Translations under genes and position numbers: made by a program
Assembly: GCF_900456975.1 (NCBI RefSeq)
Contig: NZ_UGYM01000002.1
Span: forward strand, 4,340,001-4,404,000
Direction of reading: 5' to 3'
Origin: Shewanella baltica
Lineage (GTDB): Bacteria > Pseudomonadota > Gammaproteobacteria > Enterobacterales > Shewanellaceae
DNA: 64,000 nt
Shown: positions 41,972 through 50,361 of the stretch, piece by piece
How the letters are laid out: each line of letters starts with the position of its first letter
Position numbering within the stretch: position 1 is the first letter of the stretch
The notes under the pieces: model-generated
Database searches by the model: none
Told to the model about the DNA's origin: nothing
The model's input: only the letters and a program-made list of their open reading frames with translations

Positions 41972-43093
41972 TTATCGTTTCATACTGAGTGGCAATAAGT
42001 ATCTCGTACTTCGGCCGCCGGCGTCGGCTTTAACTAAAAACCGCTGTTCAACCATTTGCGCAAGATGACGGGTGGCGGTGGCGCGGCTCACCTTAGCGAC
42101 CTTTTGGTACTGGCTACTATTAATCCCTAGTTCAAAATCGCCGTCTAACATCCGATTGAGTACTTTGGCTTGCTCCTGACTCAATAAAGATTGGTCGACA
42201 CTTTGCCAATACTGAGTTTTCGACAGCGTTCTGCTCACATCTGCCATCGCATTGAGTAAGCAGTCATTGAGGGTTTCAAAAAACCAGACTAACCAAGGAG
42301 TAATATCTACATCGCCCCTTTGAGTGGACTCTAAAATGTCATAGTAGGCTTGGCGACGGGCAAGAATACTGACCGACATAGCGTAAAAACGAATCGAGCG
42401 TTTCTCCGCTTGCGCCAAAGCTAAATCAGTCAATAAACGCGTGATGCGCCCATTACCATCATCAAGTGGATGAAGAGTCACAAACCAAAGATGTGTTATC
42501 GCCGCACGGATAAGCGGATCTAAACCCTGCGCTTGCCGTGAAACATTAAACCATTCAATAAACTGCGAGAGTTCAGCGTCCAAAGTCGCTCGAGAGGGGG
42601 CCTCAAAATGCACCGTTGGTTTATCAATGCGGCCTGAGACAACTTGCATAGGCGTATCGCCACGTAGCGTTCCACCAATAACGGGGTCAAACAATGTATA
42701 ACCCTGCGGAAATAACTGCTGATGCCAGCCCAATATCCGTTCGAGGGTTAATTCAATCTCTAAATTTTTTAAGGCATCGAGCATAATGTCAGCTAAACCA
42801 TCGGTTTGCGCTGTGGTCGGATACGGTTTGTCCTCAGTCACGCCGAGTTTTTTAGCTAAGGATGAGCGTACCGAAGCAGCATTGAGCTTTTCACCTTCGA
42901 TGGCACTGGAATGGATAATATTAGCGAGTAAGGTGTCGAGTGCAGCGTCTGACGTTAACAGGCTGTCGTCGTGACTTAGCATTTGCTTGCCAAGCAGCTG
43001 GCCCTGATTGAAATAGACCTGACGCAGCAAGGCATCAATGCTGCTGGTATTCCAATGAAACTTAGGCCAATCAGCTTGCTGCCAAATCCACAT
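41972..43093 (-). CDS. Fic-domain AMP transferase with DUF4172 and winged helix
   Basis: 373 aa, close in length and layout to SoFic (SO_4266) of S. oneidensis, recalled from its crystal structure. An N-terminal DUF4172 (WIWQQADWPKFHW) contains the self-inhibitory motif SSAIEG (62-67, Glu66), making it a class II Fic. The catalytic loop HPLDDGNGR is at 208-216. Residues about 295-368 form a winged helix (VAKVSRATATRHLAQMVEQ). Fic enzymes transfer AMP to hydroxyl side chains of target proteins. GGGGTAAG precedes the ATG, and a 17-bp-spaced operator-like array begins 13 bases upstream. Confidence 0.93.
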   Translation of the reverse strand: MWIWQQADWPKFHWNTSSIDALLRQVYFNQGQLLGKQMLSHDDSLLTSDAALDTLLANIIHSSAIEGEKLNAASVRSSLAKKLGVTEDKPYPTTAQTDGLADIMLDALKNLEIELTLERILGWHQQLFPQGYTLFDPVIGGTLRGDTPMQVVSGRIDKPTVHFEAPSRATLDAELSQFIEWFNVSRQAQGLDPLIRAAITHLWFVTLHPLDDGNGRITRLLTDLALAQAEKRSIRFYAMSVSILARRQAYYDILESTQRGDVDITPWLVWFFETLNDCLLNAMADVSRTLSKTQYWQSVDQSLLSQEQAKVLNRMLDGDFELGINSSQYQKVAKVSRATATRHLAQMVEQRFLVKADAGGRSTRYLLPLSMKR

Positions 43094-43105
43094 ATCTTAC
43101 CCCAC

Positions 43106-43207
43106 GAGTCAAATAACAAGTCTATTCTACTCACATAATGAGGCGATTAACAAACCTATTCGCCTCACTTTATGAGTCGAATAGCGCTACTAATCGCCTC
43201 ATTAATA
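43106..43207 (-). promoter_or_regulatory. Operator-like array: three 34-bp tandem repeats upstream of fic
   Basis: Six copies of the 10-mer GAG[GT][CA][GA]A[AT]TA begin at 43106, 43123, 43140, 43157, 43174 and 43191, exactly 17 bp apart and alternating in orientation (+ - + - + -). This equals three 34-bp direct repeats, each an inverted repeat with a 7-bp spacer such as ACAAGTC or ACAAACC. A candidate fic promoter (TTGTTA, 18 bases, TAGAAT; the -10 at 43129-43124) is embedded in it. Likely a multi-site operator for fic; the Fic winged helix is the obvious candidate binder. Confidence 0.8.
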
Positions 43208-43347
43208 CCAACATGCTATCCAATGCAGGGAAATGAGCCTTGTTGGTAATCTGGGATCTCGTTTCTAAGCCTTGTGGTCATCCATTTTTATCGTACAGCG
43301 GCCATACAATACTGTGGCGCATTGCCGTGGTGCGTGACTTTTATGTA

Positions 43348-43675
43348 TATACCCAAGCTACCTGAATATACGAGTTTCAGAGCGTCTAGGGTGATTCAAT
43401 TCAAGGCGCATCAATGACAGAATGTCGGCCACCTTTTGAATTGATGCAACACGGAAGTGGAGTGCCCTAGGCGCTCCGTCCCGGCGGCTGATGTTAACCA
43501 CGGGGTAACGCACTTTATGCTGCGTTGGTTATTTTTAACTTAGTCCACTAGGTCCGCAAATAACCGCAATCGCCATGGATGGCGTGAATGCCATTTATGC
43601 AGGAGCAATAAATGGCCTTGCCTAAAGTGCGTTAAACTCCCGCTGAATCCTGCTTCTTCAGGTTGTTTGGGTATA
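43348..43675 (-). repeat. Dispersed repeat, copy C (328 bp, long form)
   Basis: Ends TATACCCAAG and TTTGGGTATA are inverted. The distal 200 bases match copy B on the opposite strand almost perfectly, including the inner inverted pair GGTAACGCACTTTA / TAAAGTGCGTTA. The proximal 125 bases contain another module with inverted pieces (AGGGTGATTCAATTCAAGG and CCTTTTGAATTGATG; GCGTCTAGGG and CCCTAGGCGC) that B lacks and A keeps only in part. Located between divergent fic and the sulfotransferase-like gene. Noncoding. Confidence 0.85.
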
Positions 43676-43800
43676 CTACCGACAAAGCCTTCGCGCTGAG
43701 ATATACTGTCGCCGCTGATTTGACACGCCAATGCGAAACGCCGATGTGAAAACTCATTGCTTACACCGCACCACTTGCACACACATTCTGAGCCCAATCT

Positions 43801-44718
43801 ATGCCTGATAATGCCAACAATTCACCTATCACTACTCATGTTCAACCTACTGGCAATGCAAAGCACACTGGCCATTCACAGGTTGCTAAGCCAGCTGAGA
43901 TGAATCCTGCAAATTCGAATACGCTCAGTAGTGAACAGACAAGTGTAGAAAAACAGAAGGTCTTTATCATAGGTTTGCCGCGTACGGGCACGACGAGTGT
44001 GAGTGTGGCGTTGTTGGAGCAAGGGCTTAAAGTGGCGCACATGGCCTTTACTAAACAGGCGTTTATGCTGGCCGATGCGATTTCTGATGTGCCCTGTTTT
44101 AGTGATTATCGGCAGCTTGATGGCCTATTCCCGCAGGCCAAATTTGTCTACCTCGAGCGTGATATGGCGAAGTGGGTGCCTTCAATGCAAATGCTGCTGG
44201 GTAAAATGCTGCCGCATTTAGAAGCAAAATCGGGGCGATTCCACCCGATTATGAAACGCAGCTTTCGGCACACGTTTGCAATCGATAAAGTGGCGGATCC
44301 CGCAGACGAGGCACATCTTATTGCTTGTTATCAAAGGCATCAAAACGAAGTGCTCGCTTACTTTCATGGCCGAGCAGATTTTATCTCACTCGACATAAGC
44401 CATGCGGGGAGCTTGAGTCGCTTGTTGCAATTTTTAGGGTTAACCACGGATTGCCCAACCTTAGGCCAAGTGACAGATAGGGCATTCTCGGACTCTCAAA
44501 TAAAAAGTGCACCAACCCAGATATCACAGGAAGGAACAAGTCAGGCAAAGGGAAACATTCAGTCACAGAGAGTCAACACCAGCGAGCATGGACTGGATTT
44601 CCCTAAATTAAACGCTGGTACACACGTCGCGGCTTGGCATGAATATAAACATCCCAATAAGGTGAACAGTAATAGCGCTGGCCCGCAAAGCCGTAAGTTT
44701 TTCGACTATACGCTTTAG
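43801..44718 (+). CDS. Sulfotransferase-family P-loop protein
   Basis: 305 aa. After a 45-residue Asn/Thr/Pro-rich, apparently disordered start, the 5'-phosphosulfate-binding loop IIGLPRTGTTSVSVALLE appears near residues 56-73. YLERDMAKWVPSM near 113-125 corresponds to the 3'-phosphate-binding region. The C-terminal 80 residues are again low complexity. PAPS-dependent sulfation is typical of the fold, but the acceptor is unknown. Monocistronic and convergent with the MFS gene; no cell-surface polysaccharide cluster adjoins it. Confidence 0.75.
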   Translation: MPDNANNSPITTHVQPTGNAKHTGHSQVAKPAEMNPANSNTLSSEQTSVEKQKVFIIGLPRTGTTSVSVALLEQGLKVAHMAFTKQAFMLADAISDVPCFSDYRQLDGLFPQAKFVYLERDMAKWVPSMQMLLGKMLPHLEAKSGRFHPIMKRSFRHTFAIDKVADPADEAHLIACYQRHQNEVLAYFHGRADFISLDISHAGSLSRLLQFLGLTTDCPTLGQVTDRAFSDSQIKSAPTQISQEGTSQAKGNIQSQRVNTSEHGLDFPKLNAGTHVAAWHEYKHPNKVNSNSAGPQSRKFFDYTL

Positions 44719-44727
44719 CTGTACGCC

Positions 44728-46146
44728 CTATTGCTTGCGGCGTTTTACCACAGTGAGCCAATCGAGGCTCACGCCCGAAATCGCATTAAAGCCGCGGATA
44801 CGGAAGATAAGTTGCAGTAACTGCGGCCTTGGACGCACTTTAGGTTCGACCGAGCGCGGAATAAACCAGAGTGTCACTAAGGCTCGCAGCACGGTCGAGA
44901 CTAAAAACACCACGAAGATAGGGCTAGATAACACGCTATCCCCACCCGACCAAACTAAAAAGTCCGCCGCATGGGAGGCAATAGTGCCGCCCAATATCGC
45001 GCCAACAAATACACAGGCCGCACTCAAGGCTGCTTGCAAAGCGGCGTAGGTCGCAAAGTCACTGCGAAAGGGGCGGATATCATAAAGGTAATTTGCCGTG
45101 CTTAAGGTGAAGCCGCTCCACGCCAAGCCAGAGAAAGCTTGGATAGCTAAGATATACAGATAGTTATCCGAGAATAGCCACATCAGCGGCAAGCTTGGGA
45201 TCATACAACTGGTGATGATCATCACTAAACGATTGCCGAATTGATCGCTAAAGCGACCCCAAAATCGCAAGGTGACAAATTGAGTCGCTATCGAAGCCAC
45301 GCTGGCGAACACAAATTCGAGATAAGTAAACTTCAAGCCTTCCAACATATAAACGGCAAAAAATGGCGCAGAGATCGCCACCATTCCCTGCATACTGGCG
45401 ACAAACAAACTGTACTGACGAAAAGTTTTATCCTTCCACGCCTCGCGAAAATGACTAATCGTCTGCAGAAATACGCCGCGCTGTTTGGGCTCGCGCGGAT
45501 CGGGATCGTGCATCTGCAGCAGTAGCCAAGCCGACACAAACCGCCCCATCGCCGCGATAGAAAACAACAGACTAAAGCCCAGCCACGCCATCTGCATCGA
45601 GTCGGTTAAGGTAAGTATGCCGCCGCCAATAAAGAACACACTCAAAGATGCGCCCATAGTGAGCCGAGTGCGCGCGGCGAAAAAAGTGCCACGGCGCCGT
45701 TCGGGAACAATAGAGCCCATCCACGCCCGCCAATGGGGTTGAATTAGATTGATAAAGCCATGGTAACCAACGGCTAAAACGATAAAGATCCACACCGCAT
45801 GTTCAGGGCCGAAAGCGGCTAACGCGCCCATAGCCAGCACAACACAGGCCTGAAAGGCGGCACAAAAGACGATAAAAGTTCGGCGGGAGAAATGGCTGGC
45901 GAGCCAGACAGATAAAAGCTGGGAGATAGCGCCAAAAAGCTGAGGTAAACCCGTGACAAAGCCCATCTGCGCTAGGCTGGCACCGAGAAAAATTGCGTAG
46001 GCATTGAAGAAGTTATCGCTGGTCGCCGTCATCATAGACGAGGCAACCGCCTCCTGCTGCGAGCGACGCAGGGTACATCTTAACCAAGAGTTACGTTCGC
46101 TGCGCCGTGAACAAGTGACTAACGGCTGCGCCACAGGTGAATCCAT
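44728..46146 (-). CDS. Major facilitator superfamily transporter
   Basis: About 472 aa from ATG 46146; the frame also allows GTG at 46155. Roughly 12 membrane segments are visible, starting near residue 50 after a basic, soluble N-terminus (RRSERNSWLRCTLRRSQQE). MFS-type cytoplasmic loops include ERRRGTFFAARTRLTMG and RFWGRFSDQFGNR. Substrate not identifiable. It ends 10 bases from the convergent sulfotransferase-like gene. Confidence 0.85.
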   Translation of the reverse strand: MDSPVAQPLVTCSRRSERNSWLRCTLRRSQQEAVASSMMTATSDNFFNAYAIFLGASLAQMGFVTGLPQLFGAISQLLSVWLASHFSRRTFIVFCAAFQACVVLAMGALAAFGPEHAVWIFIVLAVGYHGFINLIQPHWRAWMGSIVPERRRGTFFAARTRLTMGASLSVFFIGGGILTLTDSMQMAWLGFSLLFSIAAMGRFVSAWLLLQMHDPDPREPKQRGVFLQTISHFREAWKDKTFRQYSLFVASMQGMVAISAPFFAVYMLEGLKFTYLEFVFASVASIATQFVTLRFWGRFSDQFGNRLVMIITSCMIPSLPLMWLFSDNYLYILAIQAFSGLAWSGFTLSTANYLYDIRPFRSDFATYAALQAALSAACVFVGAILGGTIASHAADFLVWSGGDSVLSSPIFVVFLVSTVLRALVTLWFIPRSVEPKVRPRPQLLQLIFRIRGFNAISGVSLDWLTVVKRRKQ

Positions 46147-46239
46147 ACCAAGCACAAATCCATATAATATTAAGGGATATTGCTCGATTATGTCGGATGA
46201 AATGCCATCTGCCTAGGGCTTAAAGCAATCGTATTAAAG

Positions 46240-46273
46240 CAAAACGCCCAAAGCAAAGCCTTGGGCGTTTTGT
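46240..46273 (-). terminator. Terminator downstream of the kinase/nucleotidyltransferase pair
   Basis: AAAACGCCCAAAG / CTTGGGCGTTTT with TTTTG on either side; about 56 bases past the kinase stop on the minus strand. Confidence 0.75.
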
Positions 46274-46328
46274 TTCTCAGTGCATTGGAACTATAAACTG
46301 GCGCAATCACCAAGATCCATATCCTGAC

Positions 46329-47393
46329 TTAGAAATGGGCTTTAAGTACCGTTTCTTGGTCGAGCAAACTTTGGTACAAGGTAAACTGATTGGCGGCGCG
46401 GTCCAGATTGTGGCCTTCGCGGTGAATATGGAAATACACATCACCGTTAAGGTAATCCGTTAAAAAACGCACACCTATCATCAAACAAATCACCCGCGCA
46501 CCGAGCCACAGACTGCGTTTTTCGTCTTCCGTTAAGACATCACCCAACTCGCTCAAGTAGCCACGGCAAATCGCAGCGAAGATATCTTGGCGCACTTGAA
46601 CTTTATCCAAGGCCGTAGAGTCTTCTTCCTCTGGCGAGCAGAAGGTGCGGACCATATCGCCAAAGTCATACATCAGATGACCTTTCATGCAGGTATCTAA
46701 ATCGATAATCGCCATACTGGACATGTCGCGTTTATCGAAAAGCATGTTATTGATTTTAGTGTCATTATGACAAATTCGCAGCGGCAGCTTTGGCGATATT
46801 TCTGCAAGTTCATCCAGCAACGCCTGCTGAGATAACGCGTAATCGACCCAATGACGGCAAAGATCTAAGCGGTGTTGGCTATCGAGTTCGGCGGCCTGTT
46901 GCAACAAAGCCATGCGTCCCGGTAAATGGTGAAACTGGGGGATCACATCTTCGAGCTGAGTTGCATCAAAGTCACTCAAGGCTGAGGCAAAATGACCAAA
47001 AGCCTTGGCCGCCATTTCTGCTTCTTGCTCTGACTTAACCACTTCGATGCTGAGACTGTGGGGCAAATAACTGATCGCGCGCCAAAATCCTTGTTCGCCT
47101 AAATCGATAGCCAATTCACCCTCTTGGGTTAAACAAGGGCTAACGACTTTGAGGCCGTATTGTTGCTGCAACGACTTAGCGCATAAATGATGGCTAATTT
47201 TATCGGCATTGCTAACCAAAGCGTTGGGCGTTTTAAATACCTCAGTATTAATTCGCTGCAATACTAATTCGCCCGCAGGCCAGCGCACCAAAAGGGTGTC
47301 ATTGATGTGGCCATTACCGAGGGCAGAAATTTTTGCCTCGGCGGCTTCAATACCAAAATGAGGCAACACTGACTGCCTGATGAGTTTAATCAC
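46329..47393 (-). CDS. APH-fold sugar 1-kinase (NahK-like)
   Basis: 354 aa aminoglycoside-phosphotransferase-fold kinase. Opens with GNGHINDTLLVRW near residues 27-39 and ELVLQRIN; the catalytic loop is CHNDTKINNMLFD and the metal-binding motif AIIDLDTCMKGHLMYDFGD. These segments resemble N-acetylhexosamine 1-kinase NahK. Its start overlaps the nucleotidyltransferase gene by 8 bases, so the two enzymes probably act in sequence: sugar to sugar-1-phosphate to NDP-sugar. The sugar is not identifiable here; an amino sugar is likely. Confidence 0.8.
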   Translation of the reverse strand: MIKLIRQSVLPHFGIEAAEAKISALGNGHINDTLLVRWPAGELVLQRINTEVFKTPNALVSNADKISHHLCAKSLQQQYGLKVVSPCLTQEGELAIDLGEQGFWRAISYLPHSLSIEVVKSEQEAEMAAKAFGHFASALSDFDATQLEDVIPQFHHLPGRMALLQQAAELDSQHRLDLCRHWVDYALSQQALLDELAEISPKLPLRICHNDTKINNMLFDKRDMSSMAIIDLDTCMKGHLMYDFGDMVRTFCSPEEEDSTALDKVQVRQDIFAAICRGYLSELGDVLTEDEKRSLWLGARVICLMIGVRFLTDYLNGDVYFHIHREGHNLDRAANQFTLYQSLLDQETVLKAHF

Positions 47394-48258
47394 TCAATAA
47401 CTCCGTTAATTTTTGTTTTACCCAGACAGTGTCCTGCGGATAAGTCACGCCGAGCCAAGGCTCACAGGCAACATCGACATAGACAGGCAAACCTTGCTCA
47501 ATGCCCGCTTGTACTATGGCGGGCAAGTAACATTCAGACTTAGGTTGTTGACCATGTTGCCCGATAAATTCGGTTAATTCACGTTTAATAACATCAAATA
47601 TGCTTGGGGAGAAGCCCCAGCAAGTCATAGAGACCAAGGACTCGGGCGGCAAACTCGCATGTCCCTGCGGGCCATCCCCCACCAATTGCCCACCTTGACC
47701 GGCGATATTGAGCCATTCGGCAACCGATTTAAGCTGACCATTTTCTACCTGACACAGACCCCGGTTAACACCGCCGTGCTCCGACAATGTGAGTTCTATG
47801 GGATAGGCCACCATCATCCACTCTGTCGGTCTCATGCTTAAGCCTTTGGCTAACGAGGCAAAAGCGCTATCACCATAAAAATCATCGGCATTGATAACGG
47901 CCATTGGTCCTTTAACGAGATGGCGCGCACTCCACAGTGCATGGGCCGTGCCCCAAGGTTTAAGCCTGTGGCTGAGATCAACCAGCTGCGCCGCTTCGGG
48001 TAAATCCGTTAGGGCTTGATAGCAAAAATGATAGGCAAAATCGGCGGGCAAAAACCGTGTCAGTATCTCAGTTAACTCAGTTTCTAACTCAGGGCGGATC
48101 ACCAGCACAGCACGCTGAAAGCCACTGCGAATGGCCGACATGATCGATAACACCAACATGGGTTCGCCAGCGGGACCGAGCGCTGCCAATTGCTTATCGC
48201 CGCCGAAACGACTACCTAGCCCTGCAGCCATAATGACTAAGGTCAATTCTGTATTCAT
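47386..48258 (-). CDS. Sugar-1-phosphate nucleotidyltransferase
   Basis: 290 aa. The nucleotide-binding signature is MAAGLGSRFGGDKQLAALGPAG at residues 10-31, and the acceptor motif is INADDFYGD near 117-125. It would join NTP and a sugar 1-phosphate to form an NDP-sugar. Coupled to the downstream kinase gene. The pair is analogous to MurU/AmgK or NahK-plus-pyrophosphorylase salvage routes, although lengths and sequences are not those of MurU. Confidence 0.82.
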   Translation of the reverse strand: MNTELTLVIMAAGLGSRFGGDKQLAALGPAGEPMLVLSIMSAIRSGFQRAVLVIRPELETELTEILTRFLPADFAYHFCYQALTDLPEAAQLVDLSHRLKPWGTAHALWSARHLVKGPMAVINADDFYGDSAFASLAKGLSMRPTEWMMVAYPIELTLSEHGGVNRGLCQVENGQLKSVAEWLNIAGQGGQLVGDGPQGHASLPPESLVSMTCWGFSPSIFDVIKRELTEFIGQHGQQPKSECYLPAIVQAGIEQGLPVYVDVACEPWLGVTYPQDTVWVKQKLTELLSD

Positions 48259-48462
48259 GCTGGATTGATATATTCAGTTCAAATTTAAAGATGTTTCCCC
48301 AAACCGCCGCGCCCAATACCAAGGCAAAACGCATTTAAAACGCGGTTTGAGAAAAAGAGGAGCAAAAGTGTAATCTACCCCTCTAATTGTGACTAGCATT
48401 TAAGCAGAAATTTTATCGACTTAAGTTGCAGGCCTAAGCTGCGACCTAACTTGCAGTCTAAA

Positions 48463-50109
48463 TCAACGCGCTATGTAATCACCAAAAGTGCGATTCTGTT
48501 CCAATATCGCTTGGCTGCCCTTAAGGCTGAACTTATAACCACACAGGCTGATACTGCCACGGCGCGCAAGGTCCACTATGATGGCTTGGGTGTCGAGTGG
48601 CGTGAATCGCGCCTCGGTTGCTGAGTCGGCTTTCAAATCCACAGTCACAGGGCGGTAGTCAGTGCCATTATTAAAGGACAACAGGCTACAGGTTTTATCG
48701 CCCTTTGCCGTCGCTAAGGACCACAGGTTTTGCGCTTTACCTTTCTCACCGAGCCAACGCATGATCAAGATGTCATCCTCCAGCGCCACAGAAAACCCGT
48801 CCGGTAGCGCGAGCGTCACCCGCTCACCCGCATAGGGCGCAATCGCGTTAACCGTTACCACGTCTGCGCCGTCGCCCGTCTCAGCATCGCCACTTGGCCA
48901 AAGGCCCCACCCTAAGGCGAGCAAGACCACAACGCCACAACCTATCCCCGCAGGACGCCAATAACGGCGTTCCAGTTTAGGCAGCTTAATCTTAGGTAGT
49001 ACGAAGAACCGCTTTAGCGGCGCTAAAAACTCGAACAAACCGCGAAACAGCTCGGTCATCGAGCCAGAATCTTTCGCTTCGGCGCGGCGTTGACGTACTT
49101 CTTCGGCATGATCTCGATCGTTAAAGCTATCTAGTTCGTCATCTTCTTCGGCGGCAAAACGCCAACCGGGTTCTGTACTACGTTCGGCAGGATCTAATTG
49201 GGCCGCGTTAAAGTCGACATGTTTTAAATCTACATTGGCGACATCAACGTCGACTAAATCAATGTTGGTCTGTTCAATACGACTGGCGTTAGCGGGGCGA
49301 AAATCCGCATGACTGTCGGGCACCACAAAATCGGCAGGATTTTGCGTCATCCGAGTTAAAGCATCGAAGCGCAGTTCATCTTGGCGCTGGGCTTCAAGTT
49401 CGGCATCCGCTGCGCTTATCGTCGAGGCGACTATAGGTTCAGCGACTGTAGATTCAGCGACTATTGGTTTAGCGGCAATGGGTTCAACATGGGCAGATAA
49501 ATCCACCACTGGCTCAGAGGCCGTTGCGGCGCTAATGGCCTGCGCATGCGACAGCTCAACATGCGGTTCATGTCGCTCAACTTGAGGCTGCGCTTGAATA
49601 TGGGCGGTCGATTTGGCTGCCTGTCTTGCGGCAACATCTTGAGTTTCTATCTCTTTAGCCGCCGCCTTTGGAACGATCGTCGGCTCCACACGGCGCCTAG
49701 GCATAGCTTGTGATGTGGGCGCATCCAGCTCAGGGCCAAAATAACCGTAGCGATAATCGACTATGGTTGGTGCCGGTAAACGCCAGCCCCAAAACGTCAG
49801 TCCAGCGGCTAACACTAAACTCAAGCCGATCAAGGCAATATGCACATCGGCCGTTAACAGCCCGATGAAAATAAATAATGGTAATAGGAATACGCCAATC
49901 AAGCCTTTTGATTTATCGGCATCAGCCAAACGACGCAAACTGGCGAGCCCTAATAAAGGTAAGCCCAACAATGCCAGTAAATACATCAGGAAATTAGCCC
50001 CAAAAGCAGCGGCGGCAAGTGCAATACAGACGTAAACGCCAACACTGATTGCGACAAAGCGGGGACGAGAATCACGCCCGTGAAGGCAGAAAAGAGATTT
50101 TAACAGCAC
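48463..50109 (-). CDS. Membrane protein with DUF805-like head and repetitive linker
   Basis: 548 aa. Residues about 1-110 hold four hydrophobic segments resembling DUF805 (LFCLHGRDSRPRFV then multiple helices). A long hydrophilic, Ala/Glu/Val-rich linker (about 120-370) includes imperfect repeats of AEPIVAESTV type and VDLVDVDVANVDLKHVD. A further membrane segment at about 390-410 (GIGCGVVVLLALGWGLWP) leads to a C-terminal soluble domain of about 135 aa. Function unknown; divergent from gmk. Confidence 0.75.
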   Translation of the reverse strand: MLLKSLFCLHGRDSRPRFVAISVGVYVCIALAAAAFGANFLMYLLALLGLPLLGLASLRRLADADKSKGLIGVFLLPLFIFIGLLTADVHIALIGLSLVLAAGLTFWGWRLPAPTIVDYRYGYFGPELDAPTSQAMPRRRVEPTIVPKAAAKEIETQDVAARQAAKSTAHIQAQPQVERHEPHVELSHAQAISAATASEPVVDLSAHVEPIAAKPIVAESTVAEPIVASTISAADAELEAQRQDELRFDALTRMTQNPADFVVPDSHADFRPANASRIEQTNIDLVDVDVANVDLKHVDFNAAQLDPAERSTEPGWRFAAEEDDELDSFNDRDHAEEVRQRRAEAKDSGSMTELFRGLFEFLAPLKRFFVLPKIKLPKLERRYWRPAGIGCGVVVLLALGWGLWPSGDAETGDGADVVTVNAIAPYAGERVTLALPDGFSVALEDDILIMRWLGEKGKAQNLWSLATAKGDKTCSLLSFNNGTDYRPVTVDLKADSATEARFTPLDTQAIIVDLARRGSISLCGYKFSLKGSQAILEQNRTFGDYIAR

Positions 50110-50361
50110 GACCCTTCCTTTATTGTTGTAAAAACGAGATACAAAAAGACACTCATTGCCTTATTCGCACGAGCGTAACCAATTTACCCGCAATTGTCAG
50201 TGCCTACGACCCTAGTCGGATAAAAATGCGCATAATATCGAAGTAAATCTAAAATAGGCTTAAATTGCTGGCCTACAAGCCCTAGTATTTCTATGGTCAA
50301 AATCGGTATAATGCTCGGCTTTCTGGGCCCTTCTTGCGTTAACCAATTGGATATTTAGCTC

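Noticed and set aside
41710..41988. 92-aa plus-strand ORF
   Set aside because: Overlaps the fic 3' end on the other strand, has no ribosome site or recognisable family features, and spans two hairpins; probably chance.
43106..43207. Short regularly spaced repeats as a CRISPR array
   Set aside because: The repeats are 10-bp and alternate in orientation with 7-bp spacers; no cas genes are nearby. The pattern is that of phased operator sites, not CRISPR.
43540..43797. 85-aa ORF between fic and the sulfotransferase-like gene
   Set aside because: Mostly lies within repeat copy C; the repeat family is noncoding in the other copies.
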